A DNA stretch of 64,000 nt, from NCBI RefSeq assembly GCF_018139625.1, contig NZ_JAGSOH010000009.1, positions 39,519-103,518 of the forward strand. Direction: 5' to 3'. The position numbers and the translations under genes were made by a program. Positions 1 through 9,742 of this stretch are shown in pieces. The stretch's first letter is position 1. Each line of letters begins with the position of its first letter. This DNA is from Actinospica acidithermotolerans. Its GTDB lineage: Bacteria > Actinomycetota > Actinomycetes > Streptomycetales > Catenulisporaceae. The notes under the pieces are model-generated. The model made no database searches, was not told the DNA's origin, and saw only the letters and a list, made by a program, of their open reading frames with translations.

Positions 1-1275
1 GTCCCGCAGGTGCAGGTGTTCGCCGGTCAGCCGCTGTGGGTCGACCAGGCAGTCTTGGGCTGCGCTGACGTGGCCGAGAGTGAAGTTGAAGAACCTGGTG
101 GCGATCTTCGACCACGGATTGGTCAGGACGGCGCGTTTGTAGGATTCGTGCGGGTAGCGGCCGGGTTCCTCGATCCACGACGCCATGGAGGTTGCGGCGG
201 CCTTGGCAGCGCGCGTGGGATTGGTGCCGGGAGTGCGCTTGTCCCACGCCAACCCGTGCTTCGCGGCGCTCCACCCCATGCTCGTGAGCTGACCGGGCGT
301 CAGCGTGGTGCCGGCGGGAAGGAGTTTGCCGTACAGCTCGAAGGCGTGGTGCGCCGGCAGCGGGGCTTGCCCGTAGCGGTGGGCCATCAGCTTGCTGAGG
401 TTCGCCGTGGCGTCGGCGGCGACGATCCCATGCCACAGGTCCAGCAGTTCGGCCTCGTGCCAGACACGAGAGCGTAGGGCGTCGCGAAGCGCCGTTGCCG
501 TCTCCTGCACCGTCATCGCGGACTGCGGCAGGGTGTAGTGCAGTTGCGCCGGATGCCACTGGCCGGGCAGCGTCTCGGCATCCCAGGTCAGTGCGGTGGT
601 CGGCGAGCTGGGATCGGGGCGAAGAAATCCGTCGGCCACGAGGCGGCGCAGAAGGCGCTCGTCGAGGTGGCGCTCGCCGTACAGGCCCTGCTCGCCCTCT
701 CCGTCGCGCGCCCAGTCTTCGGCACGCAGCACCTCGTCCTGGCCGCGGTGGCTCGCGCAGATCGCGAGCATGGCCCACGCCAACAGCGGTTCGCCGGCCG
801 CGATCTGCTCGATCGAGGACGGCGCGGGCCGGTCGAAGCCCCGGCACCACTCGGCAACGGCGGAGCGTCTGGCGATCTCCCGCGTGCCGGCGTTCGCTGC
901 GGAGCACGTCTCGCACACGGCTGTGGCGCGCTGCTTCGGGCTGAGCACTTCGGATCTGCTCGTCACCGTAGGGACTCGTCCGCAGGAAAGGCAGGTACTT
1001 GCCGCATCGTGGGCGAGCGCGTGGGGCCGCAGCACGGCCGCGAGGACGGTGGCGTGCTCCACCCCGATGTCGGCAGCGATCTCGCCCGCCGCGTGGACCC
1101 AGCGTCCGCGGGCGTCGCGTTCCCAGTAGGCGGCCGCCGCCCGGTGCATCGCATCGTCGGCACCGAGCAGTTCCAAACCGATCCCGCCCGGCAGCATCTG
1201 CGCGCCGGTCGGCGGACCGGGGGCAGCACCACCCGGGGCGAGGTTCGTCTCCTCGCTCGTGTTCGACGCCGCCAT
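1..1275 (-). CDS. Zinc-ribbon protein, paralogue A (3' end beyond window)
   Basis: This frame is open from ATG at 1275 to the window edge (425 codons, no stop), so the C-terminus is missing. The start has a strong ribosome site, AAGGAG, about 7 bases upstream. Residues 95-98 and 121-124 form two CxxC pairs (CLSC, CETC), as in a zinc ribbon. It is clearly homologous to the plus-strand gene at 2200-4224: both have a YW-x-R-D-x-R-G-R-x-V-H block before the Cys pairs and an ESYKR block further on. I do not recognise a named family. With a GIY-YIG-like gene between the paralogues, a DNA-related role in a mobile or defence locus is an inference only. Confidence 0.75.
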   Translation of the reverse strand, partial: MAASNTSEETNLAPGGAAPGPPTGAQMLPGGIGLELLGADDAMHRAAAAYWERDARGRWVHAAGEIAADIGVEHATVLAAVLRPHALAHDAASTCLSCGRVPTVTSRSEVLSPKQRATAVCETCSAANAGTREIARRSAVAEWCRGFDRPAPSSIEQIAAGEPLLAWAMLAICASHRGQDEVLRAEDWARDGEGEQGLYGERHLDERLLRRLVADGFLRPDPSSPTTALTWDAETLPGQWHPAQLHYTLPQSAMTVQETATALRDALRSRVWHEAELLDLWHGIVAADATANLSKLMAHRYGQAPLPAHHAFELYGKLLPAGTTLTPGQLTSMGWSAAKHGLAWDKRTPGTNPTRAAKAAATSMASWIEEPGRYPHESYKRAVLTNPWSKIATRFFNFTLGHVSAAQDCLVDPQRLTGEHLHLRD

Positions 1276-1503
1276 CCGACTTCTCCTTCTCCGTCCCCAT
1301 GACCTTGCTCGCGGCTCTCGCGGTGCGGGACATCGTGTACCCCGGCCACCCGTTCGAGCCGGGCACGTTCCCTCCCCAGCGCGGACCGGCCGCTGATCGG
1401 GTAAGCGAACTCTACGCGAGCGCTCGCGGAATCTGCCGCGGACCGGCCTCGCGCCATCGGGGCCATGACGTGAAGCGAGGCTTGAGGGAATCAAGACTGA
1501 TAT

Positions 1504-2070
1504 TTGCCACCCGAGTTGGCAGTGAGAACCCTGAGGTTGCCCGGATCACTCGAAAACCGGGCGCCCGGCCCGGACTACCACTACGTTCGTACGGTGGGAA
1601 TCAGTCACACTCCGCCGGCCGCGGTGTACGTGGTCGGCCACCAGGACCTCGGCGCGGTGAAGGTCGGCGCCTGCCTGGAGCCTTCCGCCCGGCGAATCGC
1701 CCAACACGTTCGACGCGGATGGCAGCTGCTCGCCGTGTTCCCCACACCCACCGGATGGGACGCGGCCAGCATCGAACGGCGCGCGATCAAAGCCTTCACC
1801 CCGACCGTCCCCTGCGAGCACCGCGGGATCCGACGCCCGCTGCGCCCGGCCGGCGGCTTCCTACGCCCCGAGCAGATGCCGCAGTCCGGTGCCGGCGAAA
1901 CGTTCGATGTATTCGAAGTCTCGCCGGCCAGAGCGGTGCTCGCACTCTGGTATCTCGAGGCGGATCACCGGGCACGGTACTACCCGCCGAGCCTCGACGG
2001 CTCAGACCCCGAACAGCGTCACAGGGATCAGATATACGCCTGGGCCCGAACCAGGTATATCGTGCACTAG
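1504..2070 (+). CDS. GIY-YIG nuclease-like protein
   Basis: A 170-190 residue protein with a short alpha/beta domain near residues 39-95. The core reads VYVVG, then GAVKVG, then an Arg in ARRIAQH and a Glu in ASIERRA, in the order expected for a GIY-YIG fold (two GIY/YIG-like strands, Arg, then the metal-ligand Glu). The GIY and YIG tripeptides are degenerate, so catalysis is uncertain. The C-terminal half is unrecognised. The start is unclear: TTG at 1504, or in-frame GTG at 1522 or 1594; none has a convincing ribosome site. It lies between two divergent zinc-ribbon paralogues and ends 130 bases before the second. Confidence 0.55.
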   Translation: MPPELAVRTLRLPGSLENRAPGPDYHYVRTVGISHTPPAAVYVVGHQDLGAVKVGACLEPSARRIAQHVRRGWQLLAVFPTPTGWDAASIERRAIKAFTPTVPCEHRGIRRPLRPAGGFLRPEQMPQSGAGETFDVFEVSPARAVLALWYLEADHRARYYPPSLDGSDPEQRHRDQIYAWARTRYIVH

Positions 2071-2199
2071 CCTTCAGATCGATCCTTTGCAACGTGGCCG
2101 CCGTTGCGGAGCGATCATGTTGAGCCGGACGAGGGCGGCACACCCGCCCCGCGACGTGCGAGAGAAGATCCCGACGGCCTCACCCGGAGTTCCTTGAAG

Positions 2200-4224
2200 A
2201 TGGGCAAGCGCAGTTCCAGCAAGAAGCGGTCCCCCAGCGCCCGATCGTCCGCGGCCGCGGCCCAGAGACAGGCCCGGGAGGCCGACGTCGAGGTTGAGCC
2301 GGATCGGGACTTCGAGCACGTTGCCGCATCACTGCGCCGACATGCGCCGGTCCTCGAGATGGATCCCGACGTCGAGGTGGTGACCGCGCCCGGCGGAATC
2401 GTCATCGAGCTCTACGGGCACGACGGGATCATTCACCAGGCCGCCGTCGAATACTGGTCGCGCGATGAACGGGGCCGCTACGTGCACCAGACCGCGCCCA
2501 TCGCCCAGCGTCTCGGGGTGCGCTCGGCCACGACGCTGCCCAGGCACCTGAGGCTGCACGCGCGCGCCTACGACCCGGCGCTGGCCTGCCCGACGTGCGG
2601 CAAGACGACCCTGCTCGATAGCCGCAACGTCGCTCTACGCGTCGCCGGCCGCCCCGCGAGCCCGTGCAACGCCTGCGCGGCCGCCGACACCGCCCGCACC
2701 GCCGGGCGCGCGGAGATCGAGCGATGGTGCCGTGAGCTGCTCGCCGACCAGCAACGCGCCGACGAAGCAGAGATCATTCTCGGGGATCTGGTCGCCGGCT
2801 ACGGTCTGCTCGCCCTGCTCACCGCGCACCGCGGCGAGGGCACGGTGATCCGCGTCGAGGACTTCCTGACCTACGACCAGGGCGAGCCGACCCTGATCGG
2901 CACCGCCGGCCTAGACGCCAACCTCCTGGCCGACCTGGTGCGCCGCGGGTACCTGACGGTGGACCCGAGGTCGCCGTCCCACGCGTTCGCCTGGGACGAG
3001 ACCGGCGCCGTCACCGGATGGCACCCCCTTAAAGCCCACTACACGACGCCGTGGACCGACCAGGGCCCCGCGCACAGTGCCGGATGGCTCGCGCGGAACC
3101 TGCGGACGGTGCGTCACACCGGAGAGGTGGTCGACGCCTGGTACCGGATCGTCGGCGCCGACGCCGCCGGATTCCTGGGCGCCATGATGCGCTGGCGCTA
3201 CGGCTGCCCGCCCGCCTCACAGGTCAAGGACGAGGAGGTGGTGGACGCCGTCGTCCGCAAACGTCCCGCCTTCGACCCGGGCCAGCTCGCCGCGGTGGCG
3301 TGGTCTGCCGCCCAGTACGGATTCGGCGCCGCCAGCCGGTACGGCGGCGGCCGGAAGAACGCCGGGTCGAGCGCCGCGGGCGCGATGGTCCGCTGGCTGA
3401 CCGAACCCAAAACCATCGCCTACGAATCCTACAAACGCCAGCCGCTGCTACACCCGTGGCCGCTCACCGCCCGCCAGTTCCTCGAGCACCACTTCGCCGC
3501 CGACCCGGCCGACTGGCAGCACACCCGCGCCGAGCGCGAAAAGCTACGGCCGGAGATCTTCTGCCCCTGCGAGCTCGCCACCGACCAGGACGGGCCCCTG
3601 GCCGGCTGGCCATCCGGCTACCACCGCGGCCAGGGCCCCACGCTGGAGGGAACCCGCCAGGTCTACCGGACGGCGGCCCGCCGCCAGGCCACTACGCCGA
3701 CGAACCCCGAAGCCGTTAGTGCGTTCCAGGAGATCGACGCGCGCTGGCGGGCCGAACTGGCCGCGAGCGGGGTGGACGTCCGCGACGATCTTGCCCGCGC
3801 ATGGATCGGCGTGATGTGCGCACGCGCCTTGATCCACACCCGCATGATGCTCGACCTGCGCCAGATCTCCTTCGAAGGATGGTGCGAGGCGCACCACCGG
3901 ATCACATCAGACCTGGAATACGCCGCGCGCCACGACCTCGAAGCCGCTGCCGGCGCGCGCGAGCACACCCGCACCTCGATCTGGAGCCAGGCCTCCGACC
4001 AGCAGCGGACAGCTGTGGGAGCCTGGCTGCGCGACCGCCTCCAGAAAGTCACCAGCGACGTCGATGCCGTTCAGATCGATGCGGTGTGGCACGTCATCGA
4101 GCACCCTGAGCCCGAGTACAGTCCACCGGCCGCCCAGGTTCCGCGACAGCTCCCGGATCGGCACTGGACCTCCGAGGTCCACCAGTCGGCAGGCGTCGGC
4201 ACGGACTCACAGGATGAATCTTGA
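2200..4224 (+). CDS. Zinc-ribbon protein, paralogue B
   Basis: A 674-residue protein. ATG 2200 is chosen over upstream codons because it begins a Lys/Ser/Arg-rich N-terminus (MGKRSSSKKR) and conserved sequence starts only after it. CxxC pairs lie at residues 130-133 (CPTC) and 156-159 (CNAC). Conserved blocks shared with the inverted gene at the left window edge include YWSRDERGRYVH, a G-Q-L-x4-WSAA-x2-G segment and YESYKR. The C-terminal 200 residues look helical and contain a Trp/His-rich segment (EGWCEAHHRIT). The family is unrecognised; there is no helicase, polymerase or transposase signature. It is convergent with the HEPN-like gene downstream. Confidence 0.8.
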   Translation: MGKRSSSKKRSPSARSSAAAAQRQAREADVEVEPDRDFEHVAASLRRHAPVLEMDPDVEVVTAPGGIVIELYGHDGIIHQAAVEYWSRDERGRYVHQTAPIAQRLGVRSATTLPRHLRLHARAYDPALACPTCGKTTLLDSRNVALRVAGRPASPCNACAAADTARTAGRAEIERWCRELLADQQRADEAEIILGDLVAGYGLLALLTAHRGEGTVIRVEDFLTYDQGEPTLIGTAGLDANLLADLVRRGYLTVDPRSPSHAFAWDETGAVTGWHPLKAHYTTPWTDQGPAHSAGWLARNLRTVRHTGEVVDAWYRIVGADAAGFLGAMMRWRYGCPPASQVKDEEVVDAVVRKRPAFDPGQLAAVAWSAAQYGFGAASRYGGGRKNAGSSAAGAMVRWLTEPKTIAYESYKRQPLLHPWPLTARQFLEHHFAADPADWQHTRAEREKLRPEIFCPCELATDQDGPLAGWPSGYHRGQGPTLEGTRQVYRTAARRQATTPTNPEAVSAFQEIDARWRAELAASGVDVRDDLARAWIGVMCARALIHTRMMLDLRQISFEGWCEAHHRITSDLEYAARHDLEAAAGAREHTRTSIWSQASDQQRTAVGAWLRDRLQKVTSDVDAVQIDAVWHVIEHPEPEYSPPAAQVPRQLPDRHWTSEVHQSAGVGTDSQDES

Positions 4225-4260
4225 GCGCCCGGCTCGGCGGCCGCGAAGCGTCGTGTCCGG

Positions 4261-5628
4261 TCAGTCGAGCGGAACCTGCCAGGTGCCGCGTTCGATGATG
4301 TTGTAGCGCGGCATTCGACGTGAGACCCGTACATCCGGGTTGCTTCGGGGTCTCGGCGGCGTGCCGGGCAGGTGCTCGAGGCCTTCCTGCAATGTGCCGG
4401 TGTGCAGTGTGTCGACGGGGCAGCGCGCGCCGGAGCAGGGTCCGGTCGCGGTGTGGGGCCCACGACGGCACGGATCCGCCAGCGCGCAGCCGGATCCGCA
4501 GGCCAGCAGGCATCGCAGGTGGTTGAAGGCGTCCAGGGGGGCGTCCGCGCGCACGAGGTACCAGGTGCCCTCCCGCTCGCCCTGCTCGAGGCCGGCCGCG
4601 ATCTGCGGGGTGCGTGGCAGGTGCAGGCGCTGCTCGTGGTGGCGCACCAGGAACAGCCGGTCGAGGATCTCGACCTGGTCGCCGGCGGGCTGCTCGCGCT
4701 CGAACCAGGCGGCCGCCTCCGGCCACGGGCCCGGTCCCCACAGCAGGTCGCAGGGGACGTAGGTGGTCTCGTACTGGGAGTCGTAGTGGGCGAGTTCGTC
4801 GTCGTTCGCCTTGGCCCTCACCAGAACGTAGGTCAGCCCCTCGGGCGGGAACGCCGGATTGAACTCGGCGAACGGCGCCCAAGTGATGATCCTGCCGTCG
4901 TCGCCCCAGCCGATCGCGACCACCTCGCGCGTGGCGGGCGCCGGGTAGAAGCGCCCGCCGGGCGTGAACGAACCCCAGAGCCGGTTGACGATCTCGGCCA
5001 GTTCACCGATCGCCTGCGCGGCCAGGTCCGGGGTGAGCAGCCGGTAGCCGGAGGAGTGGGCGATGCGGTCCCGGGCGTCCTTCAGGATCGACTCGTGGTG
5101 CCGGTTGCGCTGCCCGTGCAGCAGACCCTCGGCGCGCGCCCACTTCACCAGCGAATCGAACCTGCCGTTGAACCACATCGTCGTCCCGTCGCTCAGCCTC
5201 AGCCTCCACGAGTGGGGCTTGCGGAGCAGGTCGGTGGGAAGCTGTTCGACGAGGTCCGCGAAGCCGGCCGGGGTGAGCGTGTGCGGGGCGTGGTGCGCGT
5301 CGAGGAACGTGACGGACCCGTCGTGGTGGTCCATGAAGCGTTCCCTCAGCGCGTATTCGACCACCAGGCGGGCCCGGTCATGGGCGAGGGCGTATAGGTC
5401 GTAGAGCAGCACGCCGCGGGAGTAGAGCGTGCGCACCTGCTCGAACGTCTCGCGTACCCGGTCCGGGACCTGCTCGACGAGGTCGATGTGGCCGATCATC
5501 TGCTGAAGGAAGGCGGCCGCCTCCGCCGGGCGCGCCGCGGCACCCGCCCCGAGCGGCGTGGAGCGCAGCGAACGTTCGTCCGGCCGCTGCAACTCCTTGA
5601 ACAGCTCCTCGGGTGCCTGGATGTCCAC
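4261..5628 (-). CDS. HEPN-like domain protein
   Basis: A 455-residue protein. The start is set at GTG 5628 because a perfect AGGAGG sits 9 bases upstream (5638-5643); the longer open frame to 5733 would run through the 21-bp hairpin at 5725-5776. The middle carries a helical segment with RDRIAH, which fits the HEPN Rx4-6H motif, followed by a run ending EIVNRLWG. An earlier stretch (YDLYALAHDRARLVVEYALRE) could be the preceding HEPN helix. The C-terminal part is unrecognised and ends in a Cys-rich segment. HEPN proteins are often RNases or bind nucleotides; no nucleotidyltransferase partner is adjacent, so function is open. Confidence 0.6.
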   Translation of the reverse strand: MDIQAPEELFKELQRPDERSLRSTPLGAGAAARPAEAAAFLQQMIGHIDLVEQVPDRVRETFEQVRTLYSRGVLLYDLYALAHDRARLVVEYALRERFMDHHDGSVTFLDAHHAPHTLTPAGFADLVEQLPTDLLRKPHSWRLRLSDGTTMWFNGRFDSLVKWARAEGLLHGQRNRHHESILKDARDRIAHSSGYRLLTPDLAAQAIGELAEIVNRLWGSFTPGGRFYPAPATREVVAIGWGDDGRIITWAPFAEFNPAFPPEGLTYVLVRAKANDDELAHYDSQYETTYVPCDLLWGPGPWPEAAAWFEREQPAGDQVEILDRLFLVRHHEQRLHLPRTPQIAAGLEQGEREGTWYLVRADAPLDAFNHLRCLLACGSGCALADPCRRGPHTATGPCSGARCPVDTLHTGTLQEGLEHLPGTPPRPRSNPDVRVSRRMPRYNIIERGTWQVPLD

Positions 5629-5724
5629 GCCGTCGTTCCTCCTGTTCCGGCTCCAGGCTAGGTCCACGGCCGCCGAGGACACGACTGGTTTCGCCCGGCG
5701 CCGCGCGGCGAGCCGCGGCTTCAG

Positions 5725-5776
5725 CCGGCCCAAGCGGAGGGAGCGCCGCGTTCTCCGCTCCCTCCGCTTGGGCCGG
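5725..5776 (-). terminator. Perfect 21-bp hairpin
   Basis: Arms 5725-5745 and 5756-5776 are exact reverse complements around a 10-base loop. There is no T tract on either strand, as is common for actinomycete terminators. It lies 39 bases downstream of the recombinase stop and upstream of the re-set start of the HEPN-like gene, so it most likely ends recombinase transcription. Confidence 0.6.
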
Positions 5777-5814
5777 TGAATGCCGTGCGGCCGGCTCTCG
5801 GGATCCGCGGCGGT

Positions 5815-6738
5815 CTAGCGCCAGGCGATGGTGACGCGCTTTTCGTCGAAGGTCCGAGAGCCGCGCGCCGTCGCTGAACCGACGTAGACCCGCTCGATGA
5901 AGATGTCGACGAGCACGCGCTGGTCCTCGACGCTGGCGTGGTTCCACCAGTTCGCGATGTCGTCGATTGTGGTCGGAAGCTCGACGGCGGCGAGGCGAGT
6001 GAGGTCCGCAGACTCGGCCGCAAGACGCTCGGCGTGGGCGGCGACCTGGAGGTAGGCCTCCTTCGACGCGTTGCCGGCGGCGAATTCGCCCGCCATCGTC
6101 TTGGCGGCTTCTTGGGCGCTGCGGGCCTGCTCGCGGGCGCGGGCAGCGTCGATGCCGAGCTTCTCGTGAGCCCGCAGGATCGCTCCGGGGCCGTCCATGT
6201 CCTTGGCTATCCGGGCGAGCACTTGCGTCGCGACGTGCTTCTCGAGCCCGTCGGCCTGGACTCGGATCTTGCCGCAGCCTCCCGTGCGCCTGCCCGTCAT
6301 GCACGCGTAAGAGCGGACTCCGGGCGTGGTGGGGTGCGCGCTCAGCGCCTTTCCGCACAGCGCGCACACGGCGCGCTCGTCCCCGGTGAGCAGGTAGACC
6401 CGCCCCTCCAGGTCGACGCCGTTGCGCCGGTCCGGGTCGGTCAGCTTCTCCACGAGCCGCCGGTGGGTCTCGGGGTCGAACATCGCCGGCCACGGCGCCG
6501 GCCGTCCGTCGGGCAGCAGCCCGGCGTTGGCGGGGTTGAGGAACATTCGGCGCATCGTCGGTTCGGTCCAGTCTCTGCCCGTGACCGTCTTGTACCCGCG
6601 CACGTTCCACTCGCTGACAAGCCCGCGCAGCGTCGTGCCGTCCTGGTCGAGGAACTGCGCGGCTGCCGCGCGCCCCTTCTCCAGCTCGTCGTCGATGCAT
6701 TCCGTGCGCTGGTTCGTCGTGTAGCCGTAAGGCCGCAT
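5815..6738 (-). pseudogene. Large serine recombinase lacking its catalytic domain
   Basis: 307 residues beginning MRPYGYT at 6738. This corresponds to the start of the 'Recombinase' domain of large serine recombinases (RRPFGY-like opening, then an interdomain segment with SEWNVRGYKTVTG and a FLNPANAGL block). A zinc-ribbon follows (CALC ... C ... C), then a coiled-coil region and the usual C-terminal segment ending WNHASVEDQRVLVDIFIERV. The N-terminal resolvase domain with the catalytic Ser is absent: the open frame continues only to 6915 with unrelated sequence, and no such domain is seen nearby. It is either a truncated integrase remnant of a past insertion or, less likely, a stand-alone DNA-binding derivative. 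Confidence 0.75.
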
Positions 6739-7037
6739 CGTGCTTACCCCTTCAGGCCGGCTGGTCGGGCCGACGTGTACTACATGGCCAGTTCTGCAAT
6801 GCCGCTGTGGCCACATGAGCGCCCAGATCGGACCCGGCGGCTCGCACACCCTCGGGGGAGGCGTGGCGTGCGAGGCCGGGTCTCGACGGGGCTCATAGGT
6901 GCAGGGCTCATCCATTGCGTACTGCTATGTGAACTGTATAGCGGACCGCCCTCCCGATTCAGCTAGTTCCGGGACCAGTTTCTTACAGAGTGCGAAAAAC
7001 CCCGCCCGTGCGCTTGCATCACGTCCGGGCCCCGGCG
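6739..7037. other. Non-coding interval with operator-like repeat
   Basis: About 300 bases between the recombinase remnant and the winged-helix gene. It is more AT-rich than its surroundings near 6915-6990. The only clear structure is GCTAT-N9-ATAGC at 6924-6942, a perfect 5-bp inverted repeat that could be an operator or part of an attachment site. No gene is supported. Confidence 0.35.
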
Positions 7038-8561
7038 CTATGCCACCGCGCCCGCGAGTTCGACGCCCCTCGCAGATCGCCCTGCGGATCCGGGCGGAAC
7101 AGCCTCGTGCGCCCGCCTTCCCCCGCGCGCATTCATGAAGCTCTCATGCGCCAGCGTAGGGCTTCCGACCGGCTGGGGCGCGCCGTGTCCCGAGCCGAGG
7201 CCCTCGCCCACCCGGCAGGACGGGCCGGCGTCGGCCGACGCCGAGCGGCCCCGGTCGGCAGCCTTGTCCCGGCGGCGCTCCAGGCACGCCCTGCACGGGA
7301 CCAGGTCCGGCCAGAGCCGCCCGTCCTCGCACGCTGGGTCCTGGCACCCGTAGGGGGTCAGCAGGGCCAGCTTCATCAGGAACGCGTAGACGTCGCGGAC
7401 CTGCTCACCGCGGTCGTAGACCCGGTCCAGGGCCCGGCGGATGCGGGCGGCGATCCGTTCGGGCTCCAGCCGCTCGTCCTCGATCATCTCGGTGACGCGG
7501 ACGCCGACGCGAAGCCTTCGCCAGCCGGTCAGCGAGCTGTCGAGCGGGCCGAGTCCGGCAAGGGCGGCCGCGACGTCGCTGCGCCCGGGTGCCTCGGCGC
7601 GCCGGACGCGCTCGACGGCGCCCTCGACGAGCCGGTCCCAGGATTGCCCCGGGCGGGACCCGGCGGGACGCGCGCCCGGGCGCTCCTCGTTGTCCGCCGG
7701 CTCGAGCTCCTCCCGTCCCGGCCGCGTGCGGCCGCCCGTATCGGGACTTGCGCCTTCGGCGGGACGGGAGGGGCACGGTTTGGTTCTTTCTCCTTCCCCC
7801 ATCGTCTTCCTGTAGGGGACGAAGGTTTCCCCGGCACCCGCCGCGCAGCTTCCCCCCGGTGCCGACGCGCAGTTTTCGCCGTTTCCACGGTGGTCCGGCG
7901 CGCAGGTTTCCCCGGCACCCGGCGCGCGGGAAATACCCGGTCCGGGCGCCGGGCGGGGCAGGGCCTGCGGCGGGGGTTGGAGGTGGATCGGGCGGTAGAG
8001 GTTGCGCCCTCCGCGCCCGGCCCGTGACTCGACCTTGAGCACGCCGAAGGCCACGAGCCCGGCGCAGTGCTCGCGTGCCTGCTCGCTCGAGATGCCCAGC
8101 CGGTGGCGAACCGTCTCGGCCGTCGCCTCCCCGGCTGTCGCCGTCTGGTGGACGATCACGGCCAGCACCCTCAGCTTCGGCGCGTCGAGGCGGTCGACGA
8201 GCCCGATGGGCAGGTCCACGAATCCGGGAACCGCCGTCTTGGGCAGCAGCGCCCACCGGGACGCCGCCTTCGACCCGCACGCGGTCACCTGCTGCTCGGT
8301 ACGCTGCAGGCCCCGGGAGGCCAGAGAGCCCAGCGCGGAGTCGACGGTCCGAGGGCTGACGGACAGTTGAGCGGCGAGCGTGGAGACCGGCAGCGTGCAG
8401 CCCTGGTCGGTCGCGCAGAGCTTGCGTACCTTCATCCAGACGCGCACGGCCTGGTGGGTCAGCTCCGCATCGCAGACCACGGCCATCGGCACTCTGACGC
8501 GGGAGGCGGGGTCGTATCCGTGCACGAAGCCGCGGGCGGCGATGGTGGGGGAGTGCGACAC
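7038..8561 (-). CDS. Winged-helix replication/regulator-like protein
   Basis: 507 residues. GTG 8561 has AAGGAG 8-9 bases upstream. The N-terminal third contains a helix-turn-helix of the replication-initiator/phage type (roughly residues 55-90: LPVSTLAAQLSVSPRTVDSAL), then a second winged-helix-like segment near 140-190 (AETVRHRLGISSEQAREH). Residues about 205-250 are low complexity with repeated G-E-T/N-C units, followed by an acidic/proline linker. The C-terminal domain has a CX4C...CX2C arrangement (CQDPAC, CRAC). Streptomycete plasmid and prophage regions often carry such proteins. No endonuclease motif is visible, so a role in replication is inferred. Confidence 0.55.
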   Translation of the reverse strand: MSHSPTIAARGFVHGYDPASRVRVPMAVVCDAELTHQAVRVWMKVRKLCATDQGCTLPVSTLAAQLSVSPRTVDSALGSLASRGLQRTEQQVTACGSKAASRWALLPKTAVPGFVDLPIGLVDRLDAPKLRVLAVIVHQTATAGEATAETVRHRLGISSEQAREHCAGLVAFGVLKVESRAGRGGRNLYRPIHLQPPPQALPRPAPGPGISRAPGAGETCAPDHRGNGENCASAPGGSCAAGAGETFVPYRKTMGEGERTKPCPSRPAEGASPDTGGRTRPGREELEPADNEERPGARPAGSRPGQSWDRLVEGAVERVRRAEAPGRSDVAAALAGLGPLDSSLTGWRRLRVGVRVTEMIEDERLEPERIAARIRRALDRVYDRGEQVRDVYAFLMKLALLTPYGCQDPACEDGRLWPDLVPCRACLERRRDKAADRGRSASADAGPSCRVGEGLGSGHGAPQPVGSPTLAHESFMNARGGRRAHEAVPPGSAGRSARGVELAGAVA

Positions 8562-8729
8562 GGTTGCTTCTCCTTACCGTAGATCGTTCCCGGGCCGAGG
8601 CATCGGCGAGGAGCCGTCGGCGCGACGGTGCTGGTGCAGACTTCCGGACGGCCGAGGAGGCGGACGGCGTGCCGGACCAGCGGGGCAATGGCGCGCTGTC
8701 GCCGGCGCGCACCGAGGATGTAAAAGGCC

Positions 8730-9074
8730 TTAGGAAAAGGGAGGCTTCGGCCGGGGCGCCGGGTCGCACTGCCCGGGAGCCCCGGGGGGCGCGAACGCCG
8801 TGATGTTGTGCCAGGGAAGGAAGACGAGGCCGTCGTCGACCGGTACGCCGGCGAAGACGCCGAGCTCGGCGACGAGCAGCGCCGCGCACCAGCGCTCGTC
8901 CGAGTCGCGTACCAGAGATCCCGCGCGAACGGTCGCCGGGGAGGGCACGGGGTTTCCCGCAGCCGAGAGAGTCAGGACTTCCAAAAGCCCCTGAAGCCTG
9001 CGCTCCTGGTCGTCCGGACCGAGGGCGAACGCGCGGGCGAGCGCGATGCGGACCTGATCGGGGACATCCGTCAC
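8730..9074 (-). CDS. Small hypothetical protein
   Basis: 114 residues, start at 9074, no recognised domain. The N-terminal half is helical (VRIALARAFALGPDDQERRLQGLLEV); the C-terminal half includes GVPVDDGLVFLPWHNITAF and ends Pro-rich. Composition and codon use fit a real gene, and it lies upstream on the same strand as the winged-helix gene. Function unknown. Confidence 0.45.
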   Translation of the reverse strand: MTDVPDQVRIALARAFALGPDDQERRLQGLLEVLTLSAAGNPVPSPATVRAGSLVRDSDERWCAALLVAELGVFAGVPVDDGLVFLPWHNITAFAPPGAPGQCDPAPRPKPPFS

Positions 9075-9742
9075 AGCGCGGCTCCGCGCAGGACCCCGCG
9101 GCGAGGCGGAGCAAGGCCGACCCGGTCGGTGGCACGCCTCGGATGAAGGCTGCGGCAGTTGCTGTGCAGGGTTCTACGGCTCGTCACCACGCCCCACTGC
9201 GGGTACCGGCGTGGCCGGCAATCGAACCCGCTCGGCCATGGGGCCACGGATGCGCGCTCGGGCATTGGATGGATCACGGCTCCACCTCCAGGTGCACAGT
9301 ACAATGCATTGCTGGTACCTATGACAAGTCCCCAGTGCAGAATCCCTGGCCACAGGGCAGGGGAGATGTGGAAGAGCCGACCGAGACGCCATCCGCGGCG
9401 AACCGACGGCGGCCGCGTAGACCTTGCGCAGCCACCGAATCGGCCAGACGGGAAGCCGCGATCGCCGCGCCGACGCGGGTGCCGATCCACCGCCAGCGGC
9501 GCGGCGAACTCGAGTCGCGCGGATGCCCCCGCCGCGGCGACCGGCCGTGGCGGTTGCGCGGCCCCGTGGCCCGCGTCCCGTTCGCCACGCACCTCGGCGC
9601 ACTTCGTGGTCTGAGGCGGGCGGCAGCATGCTGGGCTCGCAAGCACGCCGTAACGGAGCAGACGCGGTCAGGTGCACCCTGCTACGGTGAAGCCTTGGGT
9701 CGCTCCTTCGGCAGCGCTTACCCCGCCCGGGGGGCAGTCCAC

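Noticed and set aside
9213..9255. tRNA-like 3' end with GGTTCGATT on the minus strand
   Set aside because: The T-arm does not pair (GCGGG against GCCGG) and no acceptor or anticodon arms are present.
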